Of a stretch of 62,873 nt of DNA, positions 1-10,954 are shown piece after piece. The DNA lies in assembly GCA_946887295.1 (NCBI GenBank), contig CAMPKP010000004.1, positions 1 through 62,873 of the forward strand, read 5' to 3'. The notes below the pieces were generated by a model that was not told the origin of the DNA, did not search any database, and saw only the letters and a program-made list of their open reading frames with translations. A program made the translations under genes and the position numbers. Each line of letters opens with the position of its first letter. Position 1 is the stretch's first letter. The DNA comes from an uncultured Gemmatimonadota bacterium (GTDB lineage: Bacteria > Gemmatimonadota > Gemmatimonadetes > Gemmatimonadales > GWC2-71-9).

Positions 1-58
1 GGTGGGTAGCTTGAGGCCGCATTAATCCCGTATCTCTGTCTCTCACCGAGGGTTCCGA

Positions 59-2645
<2,587 letters not shown>

Positions 2646-2668
2646 GCCGAGGCGAGCCCGGGTGGACC

Positions 2669-2701
2669 AAGGCACGAAGAACACCGTGTTCTTCGTGCCT
2701 T
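2669..2701 (+). terminator. Strong hairpin, probable terminator after metK-ahcY
   Basis: A perfect 14-bp inverted repeat (left arm 2669-2682, right arm 2688-2701) encloses a 5-nt loop. It is followed by a short T-containing stretch (CGTCTT) rather than a long U-tract, as is common in GC-rich genomes. Position just after ahcY and before the next start fits an intrinsic terminator; the symmetric stem could also act on the other strand. Confidence 0.75.
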
Positions 2702-2775
2702 CGTCTTGAATCCGAGGCGCGATTCGAGGGGACCAGCAGTTGCATTCCGGGCCGGAGGAGGGGCACAATTCTTCT

Positions 2776-3267
2776 ATGATCGAAGTGACGGTAGCACACC
2801 TGGGGCTCGACCGGACCACCAACACGCCGGTCGTGATCCTGAGGGAGAAGGAAGGGGCCCGGGTGCTGCCGATCTGGATCGGCCCCGCGGAGGCCAGCGC
2901 CATCGCCATGGAGCTGCAGGGCATGAAGGCGCAGCGCCCTCTCACCCACGACCTGCTCAAGCAGATCCTGGTAGGGCTCGGGGGCGACCTCCGCCGCGTG
3001 GTGATCAGCGCGGTCAAGGAGAACACCTACTTCGCGGAGCTGCTCATCCGCCGCGACGACCACGTCTTCCAGGTGGACGCGCGCCCGTCGGACAGCATCG
3101 CGCTCGCGCTGCGGATGCGGGCGCCGATCTATACCAGCGACCAGCTGCTCGATCAGAGCGGGGTCGAGAGCGACGAGCCCTCGCCCGATCCCTCCCTCGA
3201 GGCGGACAAGCTCAAGGAGTACCTCGAAAAGATGGACCCCCAGGACTTCGGGAAGTTCAATCCCTGA
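2776..3267 (+). CDS. Bifunctional nuclease family protein (DUF151)
   Basis: A 163-residue protein of the DUF151/BFN family, whose plant members have DNase and RNase activity; the role in bacteria is poorly defined. Recognisable segments are the N-terminal VVILREKEGARVLPIWIG, the helix EASAIAMELQG, RPLTHDL, and DARPSDSIALALR near residue 110. The C-terminus is acidic and probably flexible. The ATG at 2776 is preferred because GGAGGAGG lies 13-20 bp upstream and the protein then starts at the conserved MIEV. An in-frame start 36 bp earlier would add only an unconserved leader. The following gene overlaps its stop. Confidence 0.88.
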   Translation: MIEVTVAHLGLDRTTNTPVVILREKEGARVLPIWIGPAEASAIAMELQGMKAQRPLTHDLLKQILVGLGGDLRRVVISAVKENTYFAELLIRRDDHVFQVDARPSDSIALALRMRAPIYTSDQLLDQSGVESDEPSPDPSLEADKLKEYLEKMDPQDFGKFNP

Positions 3268-4355
3268 AGGTCGTTCTCGCCCTCGTCACCCTTCTCGCCG
3301 GTCCTCTCGCGGCCCAATCGGTCTCAGGAATCGTCGTCCGGCCCGGCGGCGGCGACTCGCTGCCCGTGGCGGGAGCGAGAGTCGTGCTGCATCGCGTCAC
3401 GCCCGCGGTCCAGGGGCCGCTCGATTCCACCCTCACCGGCCGTGACGGCCGGTTTCGCTTCGCCCTCACCCGCGATACCAGCGCACTCTACCTCCTGAGC
3501 GCGCGGCACCATGGAATCGAGTACTTCTCGACACCGCTCGACCGCGGGCGGACCAACGGGAACGACACCGTCACGCTGGTAGTCCATGACACCTCGAGCA
3601 CCGCGCCGGTCTCCGTCTCCGCCCGCCACGTCGTCATCCCGCGGGCGGGTGAGGACGGCACCCGGGAGGTGCTCGACCTGGTGCTGCTTGCCAACACGGG
3701 GGCGAGGACCAGGGTAGCGCCGGATTCCGAAGGCGCCTCCTGGGTCGGCCTGCTGCCGCCCCGCAGCGAAGGTCTCGACCTCGGGGAAAGCGACGTGTCG
3801 CCCGACGCCGTGGTCCGCCGCGGCGATTCCGCCATCGTGTCCGCGCCGATCTCGCCCGGCGAGAAGCAGCTCGCCTTCCAGTATCATCTCCCCGCCGGCC
3901 CCGGCGACATCGAGATTCCGATCGGCCCCGAACCGGTCGTCCTGAACGTGCTGCTCGAGGAGCCCGGCGCGAGGGCGATCGCGCCCGGCCTCGCGCGAGC
4001 CGACAGCCAGATGATCGAAGGCAGGTCGTTTCGGCGGTGGACAGGGAGCCTCCCGGCCAATGTCACGGTGCGGGTTCGGTTGCCAGGCGCCGGGTTCGAT
4101 GCCGGGCCCGTTCTGGCGGCGATGGTGGGGGTGCTCGCCCTGGCGCTGCTCGTGGCGGCCTGGCGGATGATGCCCCGCTCCAAGGCGGTGGTCTCGGCCG
4201 ATCGCCTGATCGAAGAGATCGCGATGCTCGACGCCCGCTATCAGGGCAGGGAAGCCGAGACCGCCCCGGAGGAGTGGGGCCGGTACCTCGACCAGAGGGG
4301 CAATCTGAAGGCGGCGCTGGAGAGCGCACTTGCCCGTGACACGGGCCGCCGGTAG
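3264..4355 (+). CDS. Membrane-anchored protein with CarboxypepD-regulatory-like domain
   Basis: About 363 residues, function unknown. It begins with a signal-peptide-like segment (KVVLALVTLLAGPLAAQ), followed by a beta-sandwich domain resembling carboxypeptidase regulatory/CNA-B repeats (residues ~20-115: SGIVVRPGG, GARVVLHR, GRDGRFRFAL). Extracytoplasmic sequence leads to one transmembrane helix at ~281-300 and a charged cytoplasmic tail of about 60 residues with a helical look. No ATG, GTG or TTG lies in frame near the signal peptide. The only sensible initiator is the CTG at 3264, which overlaps the TGA of the preceding gene (CTGA), suggesting translational coupling. The body is securely coding; the start is the uncertain part. 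Confidence 0.7.
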   Translation: MKVVLALVTLLAGPLAAQSVSGIVVRPGGGDSLPVAGARVVLHRVTPAVQGPLDSTLTGRDGRFRFALTRDTSALYLLSARHHGIEYFSTPLDRGRTNGNDTVTLVVHDTSSTAPVSVSARHVVIPRAGEDGTREVLDLVLLANTGARTRVAPDSEGASWVGLLPPRSEGLDLGESDVSPDAVVRRGDSAIVSAPISPGEKQLAFQYHLPAGPGDIEIPIGPEPVVLNVLLEEPGARAIAPGLARADSQMIEGRSFRRWTGSLPANVTVRVRLPGAGFDAGPVLAAMVGVLALALLVAAWRMMPRSKAVVSADRLIEEIAMLDARYQGREAETAPEEWGRYLDQRGNLKAALESALARDTGRR

Positions 4356-4378
4356 ACTTGCGGCGCTGGTCATAGCCT

Positions 4379-4517
4379 CGCGAATGGGGACGCTCGGAAG
4401 CCGGTGCGAGACCGGCGCGGCCCCGCCACTGTAACGGGCGCACACTCCGCTCATCACGCCACTGGGCAACCGGGAAGGCGGGCGGAGGCCCGAAGCCAGG
4501 AGACCTCTCCATTCGCG
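4379..4517 (+). promoter_or_regulatory. Cobalamin (adenosylcobalamin) riboswitch
   Basis: Contains the diagnostic cobalamin-aptamer core: GGTGCGAGACCGGCGCGG followed by CCCGCCACTGTAACGG at about 4403-4440, then AAGCCAGGAGACC at about 4493-4505. The ends pair as a P1 helix: CGCGAATGG at 4379-4387 with CCATTCGCG at 4509-4517, nine perfect pairs. It lies directly upstream of btuFCD, the vitamin B12 transport operon, the usual target. By family knowledge B12 binding should reduce expression of these transporter genes. Confidence 0.95.
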
Positions 4518-4529
4518 CCACCACAAATA

Positions 4530-4545
4530 CCCTCCGGGGGGAGGG
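4530..4545 (+). promoter_or_regulatory. Ribosome-binding-site hairpin, candidate riboswitch expression platform
   Basis: CCCTCC (4530-4535) can pair perfectly with GGAGGG (4540-4545) across a GGGG loop. The right arm is the only Shine-Dalgarno-like sequence for btuF and directly abuts its ATG at 4546. Sequestration of this site when the B12 aptamer is bound would be a translational off-switch. The pairing is seen; the switching is inference. Confidence 0.6.
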
Positions 4546-5439
4546 ATGGGTGGCCTCATACCCGGTCTTCGCCTTCTTTCCTTCGCGCTTCTCTCCGCCG
4601 TCCTGGCCTGCCACCAGTCCGGGCCCCGGGCGCGCTCGCTCGTCGTGGTGGACGATGCGGGCGACTCGGTCTCGGTCCGGGTCCCGGCGCGGCGCGTGGT
4701 CTCCCTGATCCCGGCCAGTACCGAGCTCCTGTTCGCCATCGGCGCCGGCCCGGCGGTGGTGGGCCGGACCGAGTGGTGCAACTTTCCGCCCGAGGCGAAA
4801 GAGGTTCCCAACCTGGGGGCGGGCATCGAGCCCAATCTCGAGGCCGTCCTCTCGCGGCAGCCGGACCTCGTCGTACTCTACAACTCCGCGCGGCATGCCG
4901 ATGTGGCCCGCCGCCTGCGCGAGCTGGGCATCCCGGCGATCCGGATCAATACCGACGCGCTCTCCGACGTGCCGCGGGTCGGGGCACTGCTCGGCCGGCT
5001 CACCGGACATGCCCGCGAGGCCGACTCGATGAGTGCCGTGTTCGATACCGCGCTCGCCTCCGCCACCGGCGCCGGCGTGACCTCCAGCCGCGCCAAGGTC
5101 CTCCTGCTCGTCTGGGAGCAGCCCCCGATGACGATCGGAAGGGGCAGCTTTCTGAGCGAGCTGGTGGAGCGCGCCGGCGGCGAGAACCTGTTCGGCGACA
5201 TCGCGACGTCCTCGGGTCCGGTGAGCATCGAGGCGGTGGCGGTGCGCGATCCCGATCTCATCCTCACGACCGCCGACGGACCGGCGAGCTTCGCGAGCCG
5301 ACCCGAGTGGCAGGTGGTGCGCGCGGTCCGGGAGCGACGCTTCCTGAGCATCTCGGGGTCGGAGTACGATCGCCCGGGTCCGCGCTCGCCGGGCGCGATC
5401 CGGGCCCTGTCCGCCCGGCTCCGTGAGGCGCGACGATGA
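4546..5439 (+). CDS. btuF: Vitamin B12 ABC transporter substrate-binding lipoprotein
   Basis: Periplasmic-side cobalamin-binding component of BtuFCD, 297 residues. It has a lipoprotein signal ending LLSAVLAC (Cys ~22), then a type III (helical-backbone) binding-protein fold with RVVSLIPASTELLFAIGAG, VVGRTEWCNFPPEA, LEAVLSRQPDLVV and a C-terminal LILTTADG region, typical of BtuF/FecB-like proteins. The cobalamin assignment rests on the riboswitch immediately upstream. The SD directly abuts the ATG, unusually close, inside a hairpin. It overlaps btuC by 4 bp (ATGA). Confidence 0.92.
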   Translation: MGGLIPGLRLLSFALLSAVLACHQSGPRARSLVVVDDAGDSVSVRVPARRVVSLIPASTELLFAIGAGPAVVGRTEWCNFPPEAKEVPNLGAGIEPNLEAVLSRQPDLVVLYNSARHADVARRLRELGIPAIRINTDALSDVPRVGALLGRLTGHAREADSMSAVFDTALASATGAGVTSSRAKVLLLVWEQPPMTIGRGSFLSELVERAGGENLFGDIATSSGPVSIEAVAVRDPDLILTTADGPASFASRPEWQVVRAVRERRFLSISGSEYDRPGPRSPGAIRALSARLREARR

Positions 5440-6410
5440 GGAGAGGCACGGTGGCCATCATCCTGGCGATCGTCGTGGCCTCGATGGTTCTGGGCCTCTC
5501 GGCCGGCGCGGTCCCGCTCTCGCTGTCCCAGGTGTGGGGCGGGCTCCGGGGCCAGGAATCCTCGGCGTCGGTGATCGTCCGGGAGCTGCGGCTGCCGCGG
5601 GTGCTGCTCGCCTTCCTGGTGGGCGGGAGCCTGGCGGTGTGCGGCGCCGCGCTCCAGGCGATGATCCGGAACCCGCTCGCCGAGCCGTACCTGCTGGGCC
5701 TCTCGGGCGGAGCCGGCCTGGGTGCCGTAATCGCGCTCGCGTCGCGCTCGGCCGGACCCTGGGCCGTCCCCCTGGCGGCGTTCATCGGCGCCCTGGCGGC
5801 CGTCGGACTGGTCTATCGCCTCAGCCTGGTGGCCGGGCGCCGTCTGGATCCACGGATCCTGCTGCTGTCGGGGGTGGTGGTGGGGTCGTTCGCCGGCGCA
5901 CTCATGAGCGCGATCATCGTTCTCTCGGACGCGCCGACCGTCCGGAACGCCTTCCTCTGGCTGCTCGGCGGCTTCGGCGCGGCGTCGTGGCAGGCCCTCG
6001 GTGTCTTCGCCGCGTATGCCGTCCTGCCGCTCGCGGCGATCGGCTACAGCGCGCGATCGCTCGATCTCATCGCGCTGGGCGAGGAGCCGGCGCACCATCT
6101 CGGCGCCGAGGTGGACCGCACCAGGAGGCTGGTCTACCTGTGTACGGCCCTCCTCACCGCGGCGGGTGTCGCTGCCTGCGGGATCATCGGCTTCGTGGGT
6201 CTGGTGGTTCCCCACGCGGTCCGCACGGTGGCCCGTCCGATCCATCGCACCCTCCTTCCACTGGTGTTCGCGGGCGGCGGTTCGTTCCTCGTGCTCTCGG
6301 ACGTAGTGTCGCGCACGGTGGTCAGGCCGCTCGAGCTGCCGGTCGGCGTGATCACCGCACTGGTCGGCGTTCCCATCTTCGCGCTGCTGCTCCGGCGGAG
6401 CGTGGCGTGA
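5436..6410 (+). CDS. btuC: Vitamin B12 ABC transporter permease (FecCD family)
   Basis: A 324-residue polytopic inner-membrane permease of the FecCD/BtuC family, which forms the dimeric translocation path. Family segments are visible: LRLPRVLLAFLVGGSLAVCG, ALQAMIRNPLAEPYLLG, the helix-rich core, GIIGFVGLVVPHAVR near residue 250 (ATPase-coupling loop) and the final GVPIFALLLRR. It overlaps btuF by 4 bp and btuD by 4 bp, so the three subunits are translationally coupled under the B12 riboswitch. An iron-siderophore permease has the same fold; the riboswitch decides for B12. Confidence 0.93.
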   Translation: MRRGTVAIILAIVVASMVLGLSAGAVPLSLSQVWGGLRGQESSASVIVRELRLPRVLLAFLVGGSLAVCGAALQAMIRNPLAEPYLLGLSGGAGLGAVIALASRSAGPWAVPLAAFIGALAAVGLVYRLSLVAGRRLDPRILLLSGVVVGSFAGALMSAIIVLSDAPTVRNAFLWLLGGFGAASWQALGVFAAYAVLPLAAIGYSARSLDLIALGEEPAHHLGAEVDRTRRLVYLCTALLTAAGVAACGIIGFVGLVVPHAVRTVARPIHRTLLPLVFAGGGSFLVLSDVVSRTVVRPLELPVGVITALVGVPIFALLLRRSVA

Positions 6411-7198
6411 GTCTCGAGGCCCGCGACCTCGCGGTCCGCTACCGCGGCTCCGGACTGGTCCTCGACAGCGTGAGCTGTAGCGTGACGGGAGGTCGTTTCC
6501 TCGCGGTGGTGGGGCCCAACGGCAGCGGCAAGACCACGCTGGTGCGCGCGCTGAGCGGCCTGGTGAGGCTGGAGCGGGGTGAGGTGCGGCTGGACGGCGA
6601 GCCGTTGCTGGGCTGGGCGCGGCCGGCCCTGGCACGGGTGCTCGCCGTGGTGCCGCAGGGCGAGGATGTGGCGTTCCCGCTCCGGGTCGAGGAGACGGTC
6701 ATGCTCGGCCGATATGCTCGGCTGGGCCCCTTCGGCGCGCCCGGCGCGGCGGACCGCGCGGCGGTCGCGGACGCCCTGGCGCGCTGCGACGTCGCGGCGC
6801 TCGCGAGCCGGTCGATCGACTCGCTCAGCGGCGGCGAGTGGCAGCGCGTCCGTCTGGCCCGTGCGCTCGCCCAGGAGCCGCGGGTGCTCGTGCTGGACGA
6901 GCCCACCACCTCTCTGGACGTGCGCCACGAAATGGAGCTGTTCGAGCTGGTCCGCGGACTGGTGGACGGGGGATTGGCGGGCCTGATCATCACCCACCAC
7001 ATCAATCTCGCGGCCAGGTTCGCCGATCGGATGATTCTCCTGCACCTGGGACGCGTCGCCGCCGAGGGCACTCCTTCCGAGGTGCTTCGGCGCAAGACCC
7101 TGAGAGAGGTGTTCGGCTGGCCGGTGGCGGTCACCACATGGGACGACGGGTCTCCCCAGGTGGTGCCCCTCCGTTCCCACGAGGCCGGGGAGGACTGA
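6407..7198 (+). CDS. btuD: Vitamin B12 ABC transporter ATPase
   Basis: A 263-residue ABC ATPase that energises BtuC. It has Walker A GPNGSGKT at ~36-43, the Q-loop region VVPQGEDVAFPL, the ABC signature LSGGEWQRV, Walker B VLVLDEPTTSLD and the switch histidine in IITHHINLA. The GTG start at 6407 overlaps the btuC stop (GTGA). It starts directly with the beta-strand of the nucleotide-binding fold (SLEARDLAVRY), which supports this start. A beta-propeller lipoprotein gene follows after 69 bp. Confidence 0.93.
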   Translation: MSLEARDLAVRYRGSGLVLDSVSCSVTGGRFLAVVGPNGSGKTTLVRALSGLVRLERGEVRLDGEPLLGWARPALARVLAVVPQGEDVAFPLRVEETVMLGRYARLGPFGAPGAADRAAVADALARCDVAALASRSIDSLSGGEWQRVRLARALAQEPRVLVLDEPTTSLDVRHEMELFELVRGLVDGGLAGLIITHHINLAARFADRMILLHLGRVAAEGTPSEVLRRKTLREVFGWPVAVTTWDDGSPQVVPLRSHEAGED

Positions 7199-7267
7199 CC
7201 CCTCCGCCACCAGGCCATTTCCCACGTACCTTTCCGTGGCACCGGTCCACCTTTCCTCCGGAGCTCC

Positions 7268-8326
7268 ATGAGTCGTACTGCCCTGCTGATGCTGGCGAGC
7301 GGTCTCCTGTTCGGCTGCGCCGATACCAATGCGCCTCCGCCGGAGCCGTTGGAGCTGCTGCTGGTGGTGAACAGCCAGAGCAACTCGCTGACCATCGTCC
7401 CCGTGGATGCGCCGGACTCGCCGGTCTCGGTTCCGCTGGGCGGCGTGGGCGCCACGCCGACGACCGTCGCGGCGCGGGAGCGCATCGCGGTGGTTCCCCT
7501 GGGTGCGGCCGACCAGGTGGCGGTGGTGGACCTGGTCGGCCGCTCGCTGATGCACCTGATCCCGCTGCCCGCGGGGTCCGGGGCCACGGGGGCGGTGATG
7601 GTGAGCGACTCGGTGGCCTACGTGGGAAACCCCGGCCTGAACACCATTTCGCGGGTGAACGTCTTCACCAGGGTTGCCGCCGAGGCTCCCGTCGGCGCGT
7701 TCCCTCAGGGGTTCGCCGTGGCGCGCGGCCGTCTCTTCGTCCTGAACGGCAACCTCGATGCGACCGGTGAGCCCGCCGGGCCGAGCTGGCTCACCGTCAT
7801 CAACCCGGCGACCAACGCCCCGGCCGGCGGGATCGACTCGATCCCGCTCACCGGACCGGGCAATGCCGCCTTCGCCACGGTGGCCGGCGACGGCCTCCTC
7901 TATGTGGTCAGCCGGGGCCGCACGACGACCGCCGAGGGGCGGCTCTCCGTAGTGGACCCGCTGGAGCGGACCGAGGTAGCGAGCTTCGCCGGCCTGGGAC
8001 TCCTGCCGGGCGATCTCGCCAGCGACGGGCAGTCCCGGGTGTTCGTGAGCTCACTCACCGAGGGCCTGATGGAGTTCGACACCGACAGCAATGCCGTGGT
8101 GCGCGGCGAGTCGCAGGGCCTCGGGATCGCGACGAACTCCGGGGTCGCCGTGGACAGCGAGCGGCGGGTGTACGCCATCGAAGCCGGCGGATGCACCGGC
8201 GGCCGACGCGGCATCGCCCGGGTGCTCGACGAGGACCTGGCGGAGATCGGCAGCATTCCGCTGGAGCGGTGCTCCATGGGGGCGACCGTGGTGCGGATCG
8301 GGCAGGAGGCCGGCCAGGACTTCTGA
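7268..8326 (+). CDS. YncE-like beta-propeller lipoprotein, possible B12-uptake accessory
   Basis: A 352-residue lipoprotein (signal peptide ending LASGLLFGC, lipid Cys ~17) whose body is a chain of ~45-residue beta-propeller blades (for example NSQSNSLTIVPVD, GAADQVAVVDL, NPGLNTISRVNVF, SRVFVSSLTEGLMEFD). It resembles YncE/surface-layer type propellers. It lies 69 bp downstream of btuD on the same strand, so it may belong to the B12 regulon. In Bacteroides, BtuG is a surface propeller lipoprotein that captures B12. A similar role here is a hypothesis from architecture and position only. A TACCTT -10-like motif at 7227 could instead give it its own promoter. GGAG lies just before the ATG. Confidence 0.8.
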   Translation: MSRTALLMLASGLLFGCADTNAPPPEPLELLLVVNSQSNSLTIVPVDAPDSPVSVPLGGVGATPTTVAARERIAVVPLGAADQVAVVDLVGRSLMHLIPLPAGSGATGAVMVSDSVAYVGNPGLNTISRVNVFTRVAAEAPVGAFPQGFAVARGRLFVLNGNLDATGEPAGPSWLTVINPATNAPAGGIDSIPLTGPGNAAFATVAGDGLLYVVSRGRTTTAEGRLSVVDPLERTEVASFAGLGLLPGDLASDGQSRVFVSSLTEGLMEFDTDSNAVVRGESQGLGIATNSGVAVDSERRVYAIEAGGCTGGRRGIARVLDEDLAEIGSIPLERCSMGATVVRIGQEAGQDF

Positions 8327-8348
8327 GCGACGCCGGTATCTTTCCTCC

Positions 8349-9110
8349 ATGCCACAGCTCGAGACGCCCGCGATCGTCCTCTCCACGATCCGCTACAGCG
8401 AGACCTCCAAGATCGTCCGGCTGGCAACCCGGGAGCACGGAGTGCAGAGCGCGATCGCCAAGGGAGCGCTGCGCCCCCGCAGCCGCTTCGGGGCCTCGCT
8501 TCAGACGCTGAGCGAGGGTCACGCCCGGCTCCTGGTGAAGGAGCATCGCGAGCTCCACGTCCTCGCCGGCTTCGACCTGCTGCGGCTCCACGTCGGCCTC
8601 GCGGGCGATCTCGAGCGATACGCCACCGCCTCGGCGCTGGCCGAAGTGATGCTGCGGTTCGCGCCCGCCGATCCCCATCCCGAGAGCTACGACCTCCTGC
8701 GCGACGCCCTGAGCCTCCTGGAGGTGGCCTCCCCCACGGCCCTCGACGCCCTCGGGTTCCGCGTCCTCTGGCAGCTGGTGAGCACGCTCGGATTTTCCCC
8801 CGAGCTGGAGGCCTGCGTCCGCGACGGAACGCGGCTGCCCGCCGACGGAGGGCTGGCGTTCAGCACTCGCGAGGGAGGGGCGCTCTGCGCCGCCTGTGCC
8901 GCCGCCCTCGGCGCCAGCCAGCTTCCGGCCGACGCCCGTGCCGACCTGGGAGCGCTGATGGACGCCTCCGCGGAGCTGCCTCCGCTCGACCATCGCCATG
9001 CGGAGTCCCACCGGAGGCTGCTCGCCCGGTACATCCGTCACCATCTCGGGGAAGGCGCCGAGCTGCCCGCGCTCGACTTCTGGCTCCGGCGGCCCTGGGT
9101 GGCGGCATGA
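8349..9110 (+). CDS. recO: DNA repair protein RecO
   Basis: Recombination mediator that works with RecR to load RecA onto SSB-coated DNA. The 253-residue protein starts with the RecO OB-fold (ETPAIVLSTIRYSETSKIVRLATREHGVQS), then the helical domain, and has a zinc-finger-like CAAC pair with an earlier Cys (LEACVRDG, ALCAACAAAL), as in the Cys4 RecO proteins. The ATG at 8349 has no good SD; a TATCTT -10-like hexamer lies 6 bp upstream, so a leaderless mRNA is possible. Its stop overlaps the selB start by 4 bp. Confidence 0.9.
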   Translation: MPQLETPAIVLSTIRYSETSKIVRLATREHGVQSAIAKGALRPRSRFGASLQTLSEGHARLLVKEHRELHVLAGFDLLRLHVGLAGDLERYATASALAEVMLRFAPADPHPESYDLLRDALSLLEVASPTALDALGFRVLWQLVSTLGFSPELEACVRDGTRLPADGGLAFSTREGGALCAACAAALGASQLPADARADLGALMDASAELPPLDHRHAESHRRLLARYIRHHLGEGAELPALDFWLRRPWVAA

Positions 9111-10954
9111 TCGTCGGCACGGCCGGGCACATCGACCACGGCAAGTCGGCGCTGGTGACCGCCCTCACCGGCCGCACGATGGACCGGCTCGCCGAGGAGC
9201 GGCGCCGTGGGATCACGATCGATCTCAACTACGCTCCGCTCGAGCTCGGCGACGGCTCGATCGCCGGCGTGGTGGACGTCCCGGGACACGAGGACTTCGT
9301 CCGCACCATGGTGGCCGGCGCGTCCGGGGTGGACCTCGCGCTCCTGGTCGTGGCGGCGGACGAGGGGATCATGCCGCAGACCCTGGAGCATCTCGCCGTC
9401 CTCGAGCACCTGCGGGTCCCCCTGGGAATTCCGGTGCTCACCAAGGTCGATCTGGTCGAGCGCGACTGGCTGGATCTGGTCGCGCTCGAGTTGGCCGAGC
9501 GGCTCGCCCGCTCGCCGATCCGGTTCGAGCCGCCGGTGTGTACCTCGGTGAAGACCGGTGAGGGAGTGGACGGGCTCCGGCGCCTGATCGCCCGCTGCGC
9601 CGCCGATGTGGTTCCCGGCGCGCCGGGTGATCTGTTCCGTCTCCCGGTGGATCGTGTCTTCTCCGTCGCCGGAGTGGGCACGGTCGTCACCGGCACGGCG
9701 TGGTCCGGTGGCATCGGCGTGGGAGACGAGGTCGCGCTCCTGCCGCTGGGCGCCCGCGGACGGGTCCGCTCGATCGAGACGCATGGCAGAGCCGTCGAGC
9801 GCAGCGAGCCGCGACGCCGAACGGCGGTAGGCATCGCGGGCATCGACCGGGAGGGCGTAGCCCGCGGAGCCGTGCTGGTGCGCCCCGGCGACGGCTGGGA
9901 AGCGAGCACGGCCCTGGACGTGGAGCTCTCCCTCGATGCCCATGCGCCGCGTGCCTTGGTCCATCGCTCCAGGATCCGGCTCCATCTCGGCACCGCCGAA
10001 ATCATCGGACGCGTGCTCCCCCGTGCGGCGATTCAGCCCGGTGGCCATGCCCTCGCACGGGTCGCCCTCGAGAGGCCGGTGGTGGCCCGCGGCGGGGACC
10101 GCTTCGTCGTGCGGAGCTTCAGTCCCGTCTCCACCATCGGGGGAGGAGTGGTCCTCGACCCCAGCCCATCCGGCCGGCGAGCCAAATGGCCGGAGCACCT
10201 CGCCGCGACCGGACCTGCCGATCGTCTGACCGCGCTGGTGGAGCGCACGACCGCGGGCGTGTCCGCGGCGAAGCTGCCGGTGGTGCTCGGCGTGCCTCCG
10301 GAGCGTGCGCGCACGCTGGCCCGGGCGGAGCCGAGAGTTCGTCAGATCGGGGATCGGTGGTTTACCGCGGTCATGCTGGAGGAGACGGGCTCACGCTGCC
10401 TGGAGCTGCTCGGCCGGTACCACCGTCGGAATCCCATCGAGCGCGGCATGCCGCTGGAGACGCTGCGCCGCTCGCTGCGGGTCCCCCGGACCGCGGCGGA
10501 GGCCGTGTTGTCCGATCTGGTCCGCTCCGGACGCATGCAGAGGCAGGAGGGATTGATCGCGCTGGCGGGTTTCACGCCCCGGGCCGTCGGAGGCGATGCC
10601 GCGGTGGACGACCTGGTCCGGATCCTCGAGGCGTCCGATCTCACCCCGCCCAGCGTCACCGAGCTGGAACGGCAGACCGGAAGGCGCGATGCGGCGGCGA
10701 TCCTTCGCCTGGCCGCCGCCGACGGGCGGGTCGAGGCGGTGGAGCGGGATCGGTACTACGGCCGCGCGGCGCTCGACCGTTTCGTCGGCGCCCTGCAGGA
10801 ATGCGGAACAGCGGAGGTGGTCCCATCGCAGCTGCGGCAGCGCCTCGGCATCAGCAGAAAATACTTGATACCTCTCCTCGAATGGGCTGACCACAAAGGA
10901 TTTACCTCATGGCATGACGGGGTCAGACGTCTCCGCTCCGCGGCTCCCGCTTGA
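9107..10954 (+). CDS. selB: Selenocysteine-specific elongation factor SelB
   Basis: GTPase that delivers Sec-tRNA(Sec) to UGA codons marked by a SECIS element. The 615 residues match the E. coli length (614). G1 is GTAGHIDHGKS at residues ~4-14, with switch sequences RRRGITIDLNYAPLEL and DVPGHEDFVRTM, and NKVD-type G4 is LTKVDLVE. EF-Tu-like domains II and III follow to ~360. The C-terminal winged-helix array ends in the typical LGISRKYLIPLLEWADHKGF. EF-Tu is excluded by the GI-DLNYA signature and the winged helices. It implies that the genome decodes UGA as selenocysteine, although no tRNA-Sec or selA/selD lies in the window. Confidence 0.95.
   Translation: MIVGTAGHIDHGKSALVTALTGRTMDRLAEERRRGITIDLNYAPLELGDGSIAGVVDVPGHEDFVRTMVAGASGVDLALLVVAADEGIMPQTLEHLAVLEHLRVPLGIPVLTKVDLVERDWLDLVALELAERLARSPIRFEPPVCTSVKTGEGVDGLRRLIARCAADVVPGAPGDLFRLPVDRVFSVAGVGTVVTGTAWSGGIGVGDEVALLPLGARGRVRSIETHGRAVERSEPRRRTAVGIAGIDREGVARGAVLVRPGDGWEASTALDVELSLDAHAPRALVHRSRIRLHLGTAEIIGRVLPRAAIQPGGHALARVALERPVVARGGDRFVVRSFSPVSTIGGGVVLDPSPSGRRAKWPEHLAATGPADRLTALVERTTAGVSAAKLPVVLGVPPERARTLARAEPRVRQIGDRWFTAVMLEETGSRCLELLGRYHRRNPIERGMPLETLRRSLRVPRTAAEAVLSDLVRSGRMQRQEGLIALAGFTPRAVGGDAAVDDLVRILEASDLTPPSVTELERQTGRRDAAAILRLAAADGRVEAVERDRYYGRAALDRFVGALQECGTAEVVPSQLRQRLGISRKYLIPLLEWADHKGFTSWHDGVRRLRSAAPA

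Noticed and set aside
1..58. Possible SAM or SAH riboswitch before metK
   Set aside because: Only 58 bp are present and no conserved core of any SAM or SAH class is visible.
8349..10954. In-frame UGA codons that might encode selenocysteine near selB
   Set aside because: All genes nearby end at the expected family length, so no truncated selenoprotein is evident in this window.
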